From Clostridium punense (GTDB lineage: Bacteria > Bacillota > Clostridia > Clostridiales > Clostridiaceae), in NCBI RefSeq assembly GCF_017874425.1, contig NZ_JAGGLL010000025.1, forward strand, positions 1 to 64,000: a DNA stretch of 64,000 nt, written 5' to 3'. Positions within the stretch are counted from its first letter, which is position 1; the number at the start of each line of letters is the position of its first letter. Below the pieces are notes generated by a model. That model saw only the letters and a program-made list of their open reading frames with translations, did no database searches and was not told the DNA's origin. The translations under genes and the position numbers were made by a program. Shown here one piece after another: positions 55,285 through 63,684 of the stretch.

Positions 55285-57234
55285 CTACATCGTAATTGAC
55301 TTATTATTTTCATAGCCATATATTGGCTTTTCTTTTCCAAACCACCATTTGCCCAGAGTTTTTCCAAGCCATGGCATTACATAGTAGTCAAGTCCTAATG
55401 TTCTACCAGCACCACCCATTAGTGCGATTGAACCAAAGAAGTACCATAAAATTTCCCAACCAGCCATTGCTGAAAGAATAAAGTTACATACCATGAAGGC
55501 TGATGCTGCACTAGCAAGCCATGTAAATAATCCTGCAAGTAAAGCAAGTCCCATTCCTATCTCTAAGCATACAACCATTCTTTGGAACCAAACTGCGATT
55601 TCTGGGTTTGGAATCATAAATTCCATTATAGCTTTAAAGAATTTTGGCATCTCACTAATTATTGGTGTTGGCCATGAAGCCGCAGCCCCTGCTGCACCTG
55701 CCGCTTGAGATGCACTTGTTGCCGCATCTGTTGCTGCTCCTGCTGCTGATGCTCCTGAAGTTCCAGCAACTTGTAACCATTCAAATGGCATTTTAACATT
55801 ACCAGCTTTTAACCAGCTATCTGGTCCTATACCTTTAAATAAGTCACCTAAAGTACTAAAGCTTTCTGTAGCTGCTTTCCAGGTTGCCTCTCCAAAGAAC
55901 TTCTTAGCACCTTCTAGTAACCACATACAACCCATAAATAATCTTAAAGGTACAAGCCATAATCTATTACCGTGAGAAGACACATGTCCTCTTATTATTG
56001 TTCTATTGTCTTCCATGTGGAAGAATTCATGTTGTAGGTATCTCCAAATTAGATAGAAGCCACCTATTCCAAATAAGTAGTACATATTAACTAAATGCTT
56101 AGTCATCATTGCGAAAAGGCCTGACATCTTGATTCCAGCTGTATTAGCTACGCAATATTTTCCACCTATAGATACCATGAAGCCATGGTATTTTGGACTA
56201 AAGTTAACTTTCTCACCATTTGTCATATGAGCAACTATATTCTTAACTGCTGTTGCTGCAGTTTGTTCTGCTGCTTCAACGATTTGTGGGTTTGTAATGT
56301 TTCCTTTAGCATCTGTATTAAGTGCTAAGTCTCCAACTACATAAACTCCCTCTTTACCAACAGCTTCCATTCTTTCATTAACTTCTAATCTGCTAGCTCT
56401 TCCAACCTTTAAGCCATATTCCTTAGCTTCTTGAGTTCCTTGAATACCGCATGTCCAAATTAATGTTTGAGTTGGTATAACTTCACCAGTTTTTAGCTTA
56501 ATATTTTCTGCTGTAACTTCAACTATTGGTGATTCTTTAAGAACTTTTACACAGTTCTTAGCTAGATACTTTTCAGCTTTGTCTGCTTGTTTTCTATCTA
56601 ACATATTTAAGATAGTGCTTAATGCTTCAACTACAAGAACTTTTACTTCGTTTTCATCAATCTTGTATTCTCTAGCAAGTCTTGTTTTCCACTCTAAAAG
56701 CTCTCCAGCCATTTCTATTCCTGTAAACCCTGAACCTGCTACAACGAAAGTAAGCATTTCTCTTCTTTTGCTTGAATTTCTTTCTTTTGAAGCTTTTTCA
56801 AAAGTTTTTGTTATGTGACCTCTTAATCTAATAGCATCTTCAAAAGACCAAAGTGTGAATCCATGTTCCTTAACTCCTGGAACTCCAAAGAATGCTGGCT
56901 CACTTCCTGTACCTACAATTAGGTAATCATAAGTGTAGCTTCCAAGTTTAGTTGTAACTACTTTTTTATCAGTATCTACATTAGTGATGTAGTCTGTTAC
57001 AATGTTAACTTTTGTTCTGTTGAATATTTTTCCTAAATCAACTTGTACTGATTCTGGATGAACCCTTCCCCCTGCAACTTCATGCAGTTCTGTCATTAAT
57101 GTATGGAATGGGTTTTTATCTATTAAGGTTATATTTATGTTAGAGTCTTTTTTGTATTTCTTTGCAAGCATTTTTGCAGCATGTACCCCAGCATAACCTG
57201 CCCCCAAAATCAGGATATTTTTTTGCTTATCCAT
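55285..57234 (-). CDS. Type II NADH dehydrogenase fused to a DoxX-like membrane domain
   Basis: 649 residues. Residues 1 to about 400 are an NDH-2 flavoprotein: FAD site ILILGAGYAGVHAAK, NADH site FVVAGSGFTGIEMAGEL and a GVYVVGDLA segment. Residues about 430-630 form a DoxX-like unit with several membrane helices (FMGCMWLLEGAKKFF; MGLALLAGLFTWLAS; LWYFFGSIALMGGAGRTLGLDYYV). An Ala/Ser-rich loop (about 503-530) interrupts it. NDH-2 passes electrons from NADH to a membrane quinone without pumping protons. DoxX proteins occur with oxidoreductases and quinone oxidation. GAGGTGA site before the ATG at 57234. Confidence 0.9.
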   Translation of the reverse strand: MDKQKNILILGAGYAGVHAAKMLAKKYKKDSNINITLIDKNPFHTLMTELHEVAGGRVHPESVQVDLGKIFNRTKVNIVTDYITNVDTDKKVVTTKLGSYTYDYLIVGTGSEPAFFGVPGVKEHGFTLWSFEDAIRLRGHITKTFEKASKERNSSKRREMLTFVVAGSGFTGIEMAGELLEWKTRLAREYKIDENEVKVLVVEALSTILNMLDRKQADKAEKYLAKNCVKVLKESPIVEVTAENIKLKTGEVIPTQTLIWTCGIQGTQEAKEYGLKVGRASRLEVNERMEAVGKEGVYVVGDLALNTDAKGNITNPQIVEAAEQTAATAVKNIVAHMTNGEKVNFSPKYHGFMVSIGGKYCVANTAGIKMSGLFAMMTKHLVNMYYLFGIGGFYLIWRYLQHEFFHMEDNRTIIRGHVSSHGNRLWLVPLRLFMGCMWLLEGAKKFFGEATWKAATESFSTLGDLFKGIGPDSWLKAGNVKMPFEWLQVAGTSGASAAGAATDAATSASQAAGAAGAAASWPTPIISEMPKFFKAIMEFMIPNPEIAVWFQRMVVCLEIGMGLALLAGLFTWLASAASAFMVCNFILSAMAGWEILWYFFGSIALMGGAGRTLGLDYYVMPWLGKTLGKWWFGKEKPIYGYENNKSITM

Positions 57235-57737
57235 TCATTTCACCTCATTAATAGTTAATAAGTTATAATTTTAACATTTCACATTATATTAATATTCTAC
57301 ACTTAAATGTTAATAATGTAAACAGGATAATTATTGTATTTTTTATTAATTTATTTGTTTTATATTTCTTGTGCATAATTTTTGTTTAATCACTACTATT
57401 ATTATTATACTAGCCATCTTAAGACTTTAATACTATTTGTTATAGGTTTTTTTAGCAACTTATGCCAGCAACATAAAACTATTAACTTTAACTATATTAA
57501 TTTGTTTATTTAAACTTTCTTTTTATTTTTTTCTCCACCATTAAATTAATTTACTCTATTAACATTAAAAATCAACTTAAAAAATCATATTTTCTTGCAC
57601 TGCTTAGGGTTTTCTGCTGATTTTTTAACAATATAACCTGCACTGAATTGTTACCTAGTATTTATAATTTACAAAGATATACATTACTGAATTACCTCAG
57701 CTAGTTTCTTATAAGCCCTTACATTTATTAATTTATA
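57235..57737. other. Gene-free AT-rich region
   Basis: Upstream of the NDH-2/DoxX gene; should carry its promoter. No ORF or repeat seen. Confidence 0.4.
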
Positions 57738-57785
57738 AAGCCACAAATAATGGAGTAAACTAATCCTCCCTTATTTATGGCTTTA
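57738..57785 (-). terminator. Possible terminator of the prenyltransferase gene
   Basis: TTAAAGCC..AAATAA and TTATTT..GGCTTTAA arms with a long loop; the T-tract is weak. Confidence 0.45.
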
Positions 57786-57829
57786 AATTCCTTTAGTTCT
57801 TTTATTCTTTATGCCTCAGACTTTATTAT

Positions 57830-58786
57830 CTAAAAAGCTATAGATATAAGATTTACTACTACCATCACTATGAGTAAGGCTCCATTCATTATAAGAAAGT
57901 TTTTTACTCCAAGGACAAAAGTTTCACTTTTAACCTGCTTAGCATAAAACATATCAATATGTTTCTTCACTGGAATTATGGTAAGAAGCACAAGCAGTAC
58001 TGCTATTGGAGCAATCCTTAGTATAACCATAGCTATAATTGCTAGATAACCAATGTAATATAAGCCTTTAAATAGACTTAGAGCAGCTTTTCTTCCTATA
58101 TAATAAGGCAGTGTGTATCTTTTATTTATAATATCCTCCTCTAAATCACAGGTGTTATTAGCTAGCATTATATTAGCAATTCCACCTACTGCAGGTATGG
58201 ATATTAAAAAGATGTATACTACTTCTACAATATCAACTGAAAGACTTAATATTCCACCTTGAAATCCTAAAACTATAATATTGCTATCAAATATATGAAT
58301 ATAAATGGATAAAAATAATATTATGAATCCCATGAAAAAACCTGAGAATATTTCTCCTAGAGGCATTCTTGAAAGTGGTATAGGTCCAAAGGTATATAAA
58401 ATCCCTGTTGCAAAAGAAACTACTCCAATTAGTAATACCACAACATCTGTTTTTAAAGTTAAAATAGTTCCAAACACAATAGCTATAAGTACTAGAGTAA
58501 TTATCACTCCAACCACTGTGCCTTCTTTTAAATTATCTCTTCCAATAACATTAGTCTTTCTATAACTATCATCTTTTGTTCTTGTTGCTTTTTTATAGTC
58601 ATAATAATTGTTGATAGCAGTGGTTGCCATATCAAAAGAAAGTAAAGATATAAACATAATAATAAAATTTTCTATATTAAAGCTATCATACCTATAAAGG
58701 GCAAACATAGTTCCTATAAAGAAAGGAATCATACTTGCCACCTTGGTTTGAATTTCTACTAGTTTTAAAAAACTGCTAATGGACAT
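57830..58786 (-). CDS. UbiA-family prenyltransferase, MenA-like
   Basis: 318 residues, about nine membrane segments. First motif NYYDYKKATRTKDDSY (Asp-rich, binds Mg-prenyl diphosphate) and second motif NNTCDLEEDIINKRYTL. The sequence is closest in feel to 1,4-dihydroxy-2-naphthoate prenyltransferases (menaquinone route), but other aromatic acceptors are possible. With the polyprenyl synthase and NDH-2 genes in the same 5 kb it supports lipid-quinone formation. GGGGAAGAGGT precedes the ATG. Confidence 0.88.
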   Translation of the reverse strand: MSISSFLKLVEIQTKVASMIPFFIGTMFALYRYDSFNIENFIIMFISLLSFDMATTAINNYYDYKKATRTKDDSYRKTNVIGRDNLKEGTVVGVIITLVLIAIVFGTILTLKTDVVVLLIGVVSFATGILYTFGPIPLSRMPLGEIFSGFFMGFIILFLSIYIHIFDSNIIVLGFQGGILSLSVDIVEVVYIFLISIPAVGGIANIMLANNTCDLEEDIINKRYTLPYYIGRKAALSLFKGLYYIGYLAIIAMVILRIAPIAVLLVLLTIIPVKKHIDMFYAKQVKSETFVLGVKNFLIMNGALLIVMVVVNLISIAF

Positions 58787-58805
58787 ACCTCTTCCCCCTT
58801 ATATA

Positions 58806-58965
58806 AGGCATCTGAAAATAAATAACAAGTTAAAGATGTGAAAGCTATTTTGCGATAGACAAGGAAACAGGTTCCGCAGATAGTGGAGCTATCAAAGGGT
58901 TCTGTTGACGCAGTATAGCACAAAATAGATGAGCAGATTGACTTATTTATTTTTTGAAGATGCCT
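58806..58965 (+). repeat. Dispersed repeat family 1, copy G (160 bp)
   Basis: Complete copy, nearly identical to copy F. It lies between the LysE-type gene (stop 59016) and the prenyltransferase start (58786), so it may be in the leader of the latter. Confidence 0.88.
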
Positions 58966-59015
58966 AAAGTATTAATCCCACCTATACAAGATGGGACATT
59001 AAAATTCAATATGTA

Positions 59016-59627
59016 TTATATCATTTTTATAAAGTTGTATCCAAGCTTTAACCCATAATATATTATTATTGCCCCACAAACCATGTTGATACCTTTAATG
59101 ATTTTCACATTAAAACTCTTTCTAAAGGTTGATACCACCGTTGTAAGTCCTGTAAACCAAGTAAAGGATGCAGTACAAACTCCCAAGATAAAAATGGCCG
59201 ATGCATTAGCTGGAAGTGATGCTCTGAAACCTCCAAGTAATAAGGATCCATCTATTAAAGCTTGAGGGTTAATCCAGGTAACCATAAAGCAAGTCCCAAT
59301 AACTTGCATTAAAGTTTTATTTATATCAACTTCTCTATTTAGGTTTGGTTCACTTTTTAAAAGTCCATAGCCAATATAAATTATAGCTAAAGCTCCAACA
59401 AGAAGAATTATCCCTTTTAATAGTTTAGACCTCTCCATAATTGCTCCCATGCCAAAAAAACATGCTAAAGCTAAGGAAATATCAAAAAATATAGTAATTA
59501 GAGCTACTTGGTAGGCCCTAAATCTATTCTTACCTATGGCTGTGTTGATAACGTAAATATTTTGCATCCCAATGGGTGCTACATAGGCAAGTCCTAAGGT
59601 AAAACCCTGTATAAAAAATTCCAACAT
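59016..59627 (-). CDS. LysE/ArgO-family amino-acid exporter
   Basis: 203 residues, about six membrane segments. Family start FIQGFTLGLAYVAPIGMQNIYVI and the internal WINPQALIDGSLLLGGF fit LysE/ArgO. Probably exports basic amino acids such as lysine or arginine. GGGGAGAAGAG precedes the ATG. Confidence 0.92.
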   Translation of the reverse strand: MLEFFIQGFTLGLAYVAPIGMQNIYVINTAIGKNRFRAYQVALITIFFDISLALACFFGMGAIMERSKLLKGIILLVGALAIIYIGYGLLKSEPNLNREVDINKTLMQVIGTCFMVTWINPQALIDGSLLLGGFRASLPANASAIFILGVCTASFTWFTGLTTVVSTFRKSFNVKIIKGINMVCGAIIIYYGLKLGYNFIKMI

Positions 59628-59658
59628 ACTCTTCTCCCCTTTCCCCTATAACTATGTA

Positions 59659-59713
59659 AGGCATTCGAAAATAAGTGACAATGATACTGGCTTACTTATT
59701 TTTCAAGATACCT
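59659..59713 (-). repeat. Dispersed repeat family 1, copy H (55-bp remnant)
   Basis: Only the ends remain (AGGCATTCGAAAATAAG and CTTATTTTTCAAGATACCT). It lies between the LysE-type gene and the sleC promoter. Confidence 0.65.
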
Positions 59714-59788
59714 AAATCTGTTTGACTATATTTTAACATATACTTGCAACATAAAACCAGTGTAATATAAAGTGCTAAAAATTTTGTA

Positions 59789-59816
59789 ACCTATAAGCTT
59801 ATATCTTCATATACTA
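59789..59816 (+). promoter_or_regulatory. Candidate sigma-K/E-type promoter of sleC
   Basis: AC (59789-59790), 17 bases, CATATACTA (59808-59816): full match to AC-N17-CATANNNTA. The expected start point leaves a leader of about 25 bases with AAGGAG before the ATG at 59848. Fits mother-cell expression. Confidence 0.6.
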
Positions 59817-59847
59817 TAAGGAATCACTATGTTATTAAGGAGATCTT

Positions 59848-61278
59848 ATGGCAGATATAGGAAGATTGCAAGTTCAAGTTTTCCGAGGAAATACTTATGT
59901 TCCTATAACAAATGCGAGGGTAACAGTTACTCCTACAAGTTCTGCTAATACTACCACTAATGCTACTAGAGAAACTGGAACTCTTACCACTAATGCAGAA
60001 GGGCAAACACAAGTTATAGACTTAACAGCTCCCCCAGTAGAGCTCTCTTTAGATGAAAACAATACTACGCAGCAGCCCTATAGTACTTGTGATGTAACCG
60101 TAGAAGCAGAGGGTTATGAGACCTTCATTGTAAGAGGCTGTCAAATATTACCCGAAACCACAGCCCTTCAAGTTTGCAATTTAAATCCTGCAGATATAGT
60201 TCCTCCTGCAAATGCAGCAGGCGCTACAACTAATGGCGCTGTTACAGAGGCTAGAAACTGGTGGCTTAGAGAAATATTAGAACCTGCGCGGGTGGTTGAA
60301 GTTCCTGCAAATAGGCTCTTTGGAGATTTTCCACCTAAAATTCCTGAGGACCCAGAGAAGCCACTACCTCCTCCACCAAGTGGATTTGTGGTGCTACCTA
60401 GACCTGTGGTTCCTGAATTTGTAGTTGTCCATGCAGGAACACCAACTAATACAGCAGCTCCTAACTATACAGTTAGGTTCCAAGATTACATTAAAAATGT
60501 AGCTAGTTCTGAAATTTATGCAACCTGGCCAGAAAATACTATCAGAGCCAACATATATTGCATTTTATCCTTTACCCTAAATAGGATTTATACCGAGTGG
60601 TATCGAGGTAAAGGCTATAAATTTGATATTACAAATTCTACTGCTTTTGACCACGCCTTTACTTATGGAAGAAATATCTTTGATAATATAAACAGAATTG
60701 TAGATGAGATTTTTACTACTTATATAAGAAGAAGAGGGGCAAAACAACCTTTACTAACCCAATATTGTGATGGAAGGCAAGTTCAGTGTCCAGGATGGCT
60801 TACTCAATGGGGAAGCAAGGATCTAGGAGATCGAGGCTTTACTCCTTATCAAATTCTAACCAACTTCTATGGCACTAATATAGACTTAGTTCAAGCAGAA
60901 AAGGTTGCAGGCATTCCAAAGTCCTATCCAGGTTATACCTTGAAAATAGGAAGCAGAGGAGAACCGGTAAGAGTTATTCAAACTTATTTAAATAGAATAT
61001 CTCAGAACTACCCTGCAATTCCTAAGGTTGCTGTGGATGGTGTTTATGGTCCTGCAACGGCAAATGCAGTGAGAACTTTCCAACGAATTTTTAACTTACC
61101 ACAAACTGGAGAAGTTGATTTTGCTACTTGGTATGCCATTTCTAATATCTATGTTGGAGTTACTAAAATTGCAGAACTTAGAAGCACTGTAGAACCTAGT
61201 ATTGAAACTGGATTATTTATACCTCCAAGCCCTTATAGAAATGATATTAATGTGCCTACAGTAAGATATAGAAAGTAA
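59848..61278 (+). CDS. sleC: Spore cortex-lytic enzyme SleC (pro-enzyme)
   Basis: 476 residues. N-terminal pro-region with an Ig/transthyretin-like segment (GRLQVQVFRGNTYVPITNARVTV), a Thr/Asn/Ala-rich insert and a Pro-rich linker (KPLPPPPSGF, about 171-180). The segment VVLPRPVVPEFVVVH (about 181-195) begins the mature part in other SleC proteins, where Csp proteases cut. The catalytic SpoIID-like region follows (about 200-360), then a peptidoglycan-binding_1 domain (LKIGSRGEPVRVIQTYLN, VDGVYGPATANAVRTFQ). SleC degrades cortex peptidoglycan in germination. Somewhat longer than the C. perfringens protein (about 438). AAGGAG ribosome binding site; strong terminator. The candidate activators are in the first 13 kb. 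Confidence 0.93.
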   Translation: MADIGRLQVQVFRGNTYVPITNARVTVTPTSSANTTTNATRETGTLTTNAEGQTQVIDLTAPPVELSLDENNTTQQPYSTCDVTVEAEGYETFIVRGCQILPETTALQVCNLNPADIVPPANAAGATTNGAVTEARNWWLREILEPARVVEVPANRLFGDFPPKIPEDPEKPLPPPPSGFVVLPRPVVPEFVVVHAGTPTNTAAPNYTVRFQDYIKNVASSEIYATWPENTIRANIYCILSFTLNRIYTEWYRGKGYKFDITNSTAFDHAFTYGRNIFDNINRIVDEIFTTYIRRRGAKQPLLTQYCDGRQVQCPGWLTQWGSKDLGDRGFTPYQILTNFYGTNIDLVQAEKVAGIPKSYPGYTLKIGSRGEPVRVIQTYLNRISQNYPAIPKVAVDGVYGPATANAVRTFQRIFNLPQTGEVDFATWYAISNIYVGVTKIAELRSTVEPSIETGLFIPPSPYRNDINVPTVRYRK

Positions 61279-61282
61279 ATTA

Positions 61283-61353
61283 AAAGCAAGTGGACTTGAA
61301 AGACCTCTAAAGTTTTCTCACTGGTCTTTTCATGTCCTACTTGCTTTGTTTTT
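61283..61353 (+). terminator. Terminator of sleC
   Basis: AAAGCAAGTxGGAC and GAAAGACC pair with GGTCTTTTC and GTCCxACTTGCTTT, then GTTTTT. Long, stable stem. Confidence 0.85.
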
Positions 61354-61471
61354 GGCTTTCTCCTAAAATTAAACTTCTTAAATAATCACCTTAAGCATAA
61401 AACAATCTATTAGAGGAACTTTTCTAATGAGCAAATATTTTTTAATAAAGAAACTTTCTTAGACTTTTAAT

Positions 61472-62173
61472 CTAAATTAAGTCTCTCAAAACTTCTTCTT
61501 CTAGTATAATAACTTTTTTAGTTCCTACTAGCTTTATATAGCCTTCTTCTTCAAATTTTTTAAGCTTTCTACTGATGGTCTCTCTGGCAACTCCAGTATA
61601 ATTTGACATATCTTCCCTTGATATAGGGAGTTCAATTTCTATTCCCTTAGCAGTTTTTTTACCATAACTCTCCATCATATCCACTAAAAGATAAGCAAGC
61701 CTGGATTCCACATCATTAGTAGCTAAATGTTGAGCAAGACTCTCCACCTTTGAAAGTCTATCGCCTACTACTTCAAGAATTTTTATGCCTATTTCAGGTT
61801 TGCTTAAAATGATGCTTTTCATTTTATCCTTAGTTAAGGTGCAAATTTTAGAACTACCAATGGCCTCTGCACTAAAGCCATACTGAGAATTCTTAAAAAG
61901 ATTAAGTTCTCCAAAAAAATCCCCTTCTGATAGTATATGTAGGATTTGCTGTTTGCCGTCCTTAGTATACTTGTATAGCTTAATCTTACCTTCATTAATA
62001 AGGTATAAGGTTTCAGCTTCATCTCCCTCTAAAAATATGTTCTCTCCCTTACTATAGTTGTTATGTCCTGTCATGTTTACTATTTCTAAAAGCTCCTCAT
62101 TATTTAAGTTAGAGAATATAGGCACTTTACTAGCACATAACTGATTTTTGCATCTATCACAATTACAATTCAA
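61472..62173 (-). CDS. Crp/Fnr-family regulator with FNR-like N-terminal cysteines
   Basis: 233 residues. Cyclic-nucleotide-type sensor barrel (about 25-140: FLEGDEAETLYLINEGKIKLYK) and HTH (ISREDMSNYTGVARETISRKLKKFEEEGYI). Before the barrel lie four Cys within 11 residues (CNCDRCKNQLC), which suggests an oxygen- or NO-sensitive Fe-S cluster as in FNR; the spacing is not that of E. coli FNR. It precedes no gene in the operon but sits next to fprA, an O2/NO-detoxifying flavoprotein gene, so control of that gene is plausible. Confidence 0.9.
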   Translation of the reverse strand: MNCNCDRCKNQLCASKVPIFSNLNNEELLEIVNMTGHNNYSKGENIFLEGDEAETLYLINEGKIKLYKYTKDGKQQILHILSEGDFFGELNLFKNSQYGFSAEAIGSSKICTLTKDKMKSIILSKPEIGIKILEVVGDRLSKVESLAQHLATNDVESRLAYLLVDMMESYGKKTAKGIEIELPISREDMSNYTGVARETISRKLKKFEEEGYIKLVGTKKVIILEEEVLRDLI

Positions 62174-62244
62174 ACTAATCCCTCACTTCAATAGAGTTTG
62201 ATATACTTATGCAGTATCTTTGTTACACTTTATATACATAAAAA

Positions 62245-62290
62245 AATAAAAGTAGTAATGGATTCTACGGTATCCACCACTACTTTTATT
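62245..62290 (-). terminator. Terminator of fprA
   Basis: AATAAAAGTAGT and ACTACTTTTATT arms with inner GGAT..ATCC, then TTTATTTTTTTA on the minus strand. Confidence 0.85.
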
Positions 62291-62457
62291 ATTAATCACT
62301 TCACTTAAAACTACAACACATATTTAATATTAAATGTATTGAGTTTTTCTAATCAGTTTTAAAATCATACTCTTTTAAAACTAATTCACGGGTTGCTTAA
62401 GCTAGTACTTTTATCTGTTGCCTTTTTTACTTACTATCCAATAAATACTGTCTAACC

Positions 62458-63684
62458 TTACCCTGCTAATATATCACTAATAACTTCTACAGTTTCCTTA
62501 AACTTACTTACTTCCTCTTCCACTGCAAATTTAACTCTTATGGGAGCTTGAACATTATCCATTCCAGTAGATTTAATAATAAGTGAACTATCTAAAACCT
62601 TCATAGTTGAAGTTTTTAAATAATCATTTATGATTTCAATTGCCTCTCCACTCCAACCATAGGATCCAAAGGCAACCCCTACTTTTGAGGTTAAATCCAT
62701 ATTATTAAGCTCTTTTAAAACCTCTTCAATTTTTCCTACCATATCTCCATAACGAGTAGAACTTCCAAAGAATAAGATATCTGAGTTTAAAACAGCTTCC
62801 TTTGCAACTTCTACATCTTTTTCTTCTTTTACATTTATTAATACTGCTTCAATTCCCTTAGCTGTTAAAGCTGCTTCAATGAAAGTAGCTAACTTCTTAG
62901 TGTTACTAGTCATAGTAGAAAATAAAATAGCGGCTTTTCTATTGCTTTCAGAAGTCTTACTCATATTGTCATAGGAATCAATATATTTCTTAGCATCAGT
63001 TCTTAAAATGTATCCATGCGATGGAGCAATAACTTCTATATCCAGTTGTCTAATTTTCTTTATCATGTCTTGAACATAATTCTTATGTGGGTTCATGATT
63101 AAACTATAATAAACCTCAAAATCTCCTGTAATGTCCTCTGCTGATAAATCATTAAATAACTCATAGGTTGCTATGTGAGTACTAAAAATATCACAAGGGT
63201 ATAGAGTTTTATCCTCCACTGAATAAGTTACCATAGTTTCTTCTGTATGAAGATATGGAGTCTCTAGGAATTTAAGAGTTTTTCCACCAATATCTAAAGT
63301 GTCTCCATCTCTAACTATTAGGAACTGTCTATTGTGAAGCTTATACATTTCTTTTAACTCTTTTACTCCAAGCTCAGTAGCTACAATCACCGCATCTTTT
63401 GCCTTAGCTGCAAGTACTGGAAGGGCTCCTGAATGGTCTGGCTCTACATGGTTAATTACTATATACTTAATTTCCTCTAAAGCTATATGTTGCTTTAAGT
63501 TTTCAACATACTCTTTTCCAAAGCTTATATCTACAGTATCTATTATTGTAGGCATTTCTGTTTTTAATAAGTAGCTGTTGTAAGTTGTTCCTTTTTCTAA
63601 AACTAGTCTATGGAAAGGCACCTTTCTATCATCTACATATCCTACCCAATAAGCATTGCTTCCAACTAATATATCTTTTTTCAT
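62458..63684 (-). CDS. fprA: A-type flavoprotein FprA (flavo-diiron O2/NO reductase)
   Basis: 408 residues. N-terminal metallo-beta-lactamase-like diiron domain with HVEPDHSGALP (H-x-E-x-D-H) and further ligands in PYLHTEETM and PSHGYIL. C-terminal flavodoxin domain (about 252-400) with KAAILFSTMTSNTKKLA and FGSYGWSGEA. It reduces O2 to water or NO to N2O with electrons from rubredoxin/ferredoxin, which protects anaerobes. Cytosolic. The FNR-like regulator gene lies 285 bp downstream. Confidence 0.95.
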   Translation of the reverse strand: MKKDILVGSNAYWVGYVDDRKVPFHRLVLEKGTTYNSYLLKTEMPTIIDTVDISFGKEYVENLKQHIALEEIKYIVINHVEPDHSGALPVLAAKAKDAVIVATELGVKELKEMYKLHNRQFLIVRDGDTLDIGGKTLKFLETPYLHTEETMVTYSVEDKTLYPCDIFSTHIATYELFNDLSAEDITGDFEVYYSLIMNPHKNYVQDMIKKIRQLDIEVIAPSHGYILRTDAKKYIDSYDNMSKTSESNRKAAILFSTMTSNTKKLATFIEAALTAKGIEAVLINVKEEKDVEVAKEAVLNSDILFFGSSTRYGDMVGKIEEVLKELNNMDLTSKVGVAFGSYGWSGEAIEIINDYLKTSTMKVLDSSLIIKSTGMDNVQAPIRVKFAVEEEVSKFKETVEVISDILAG

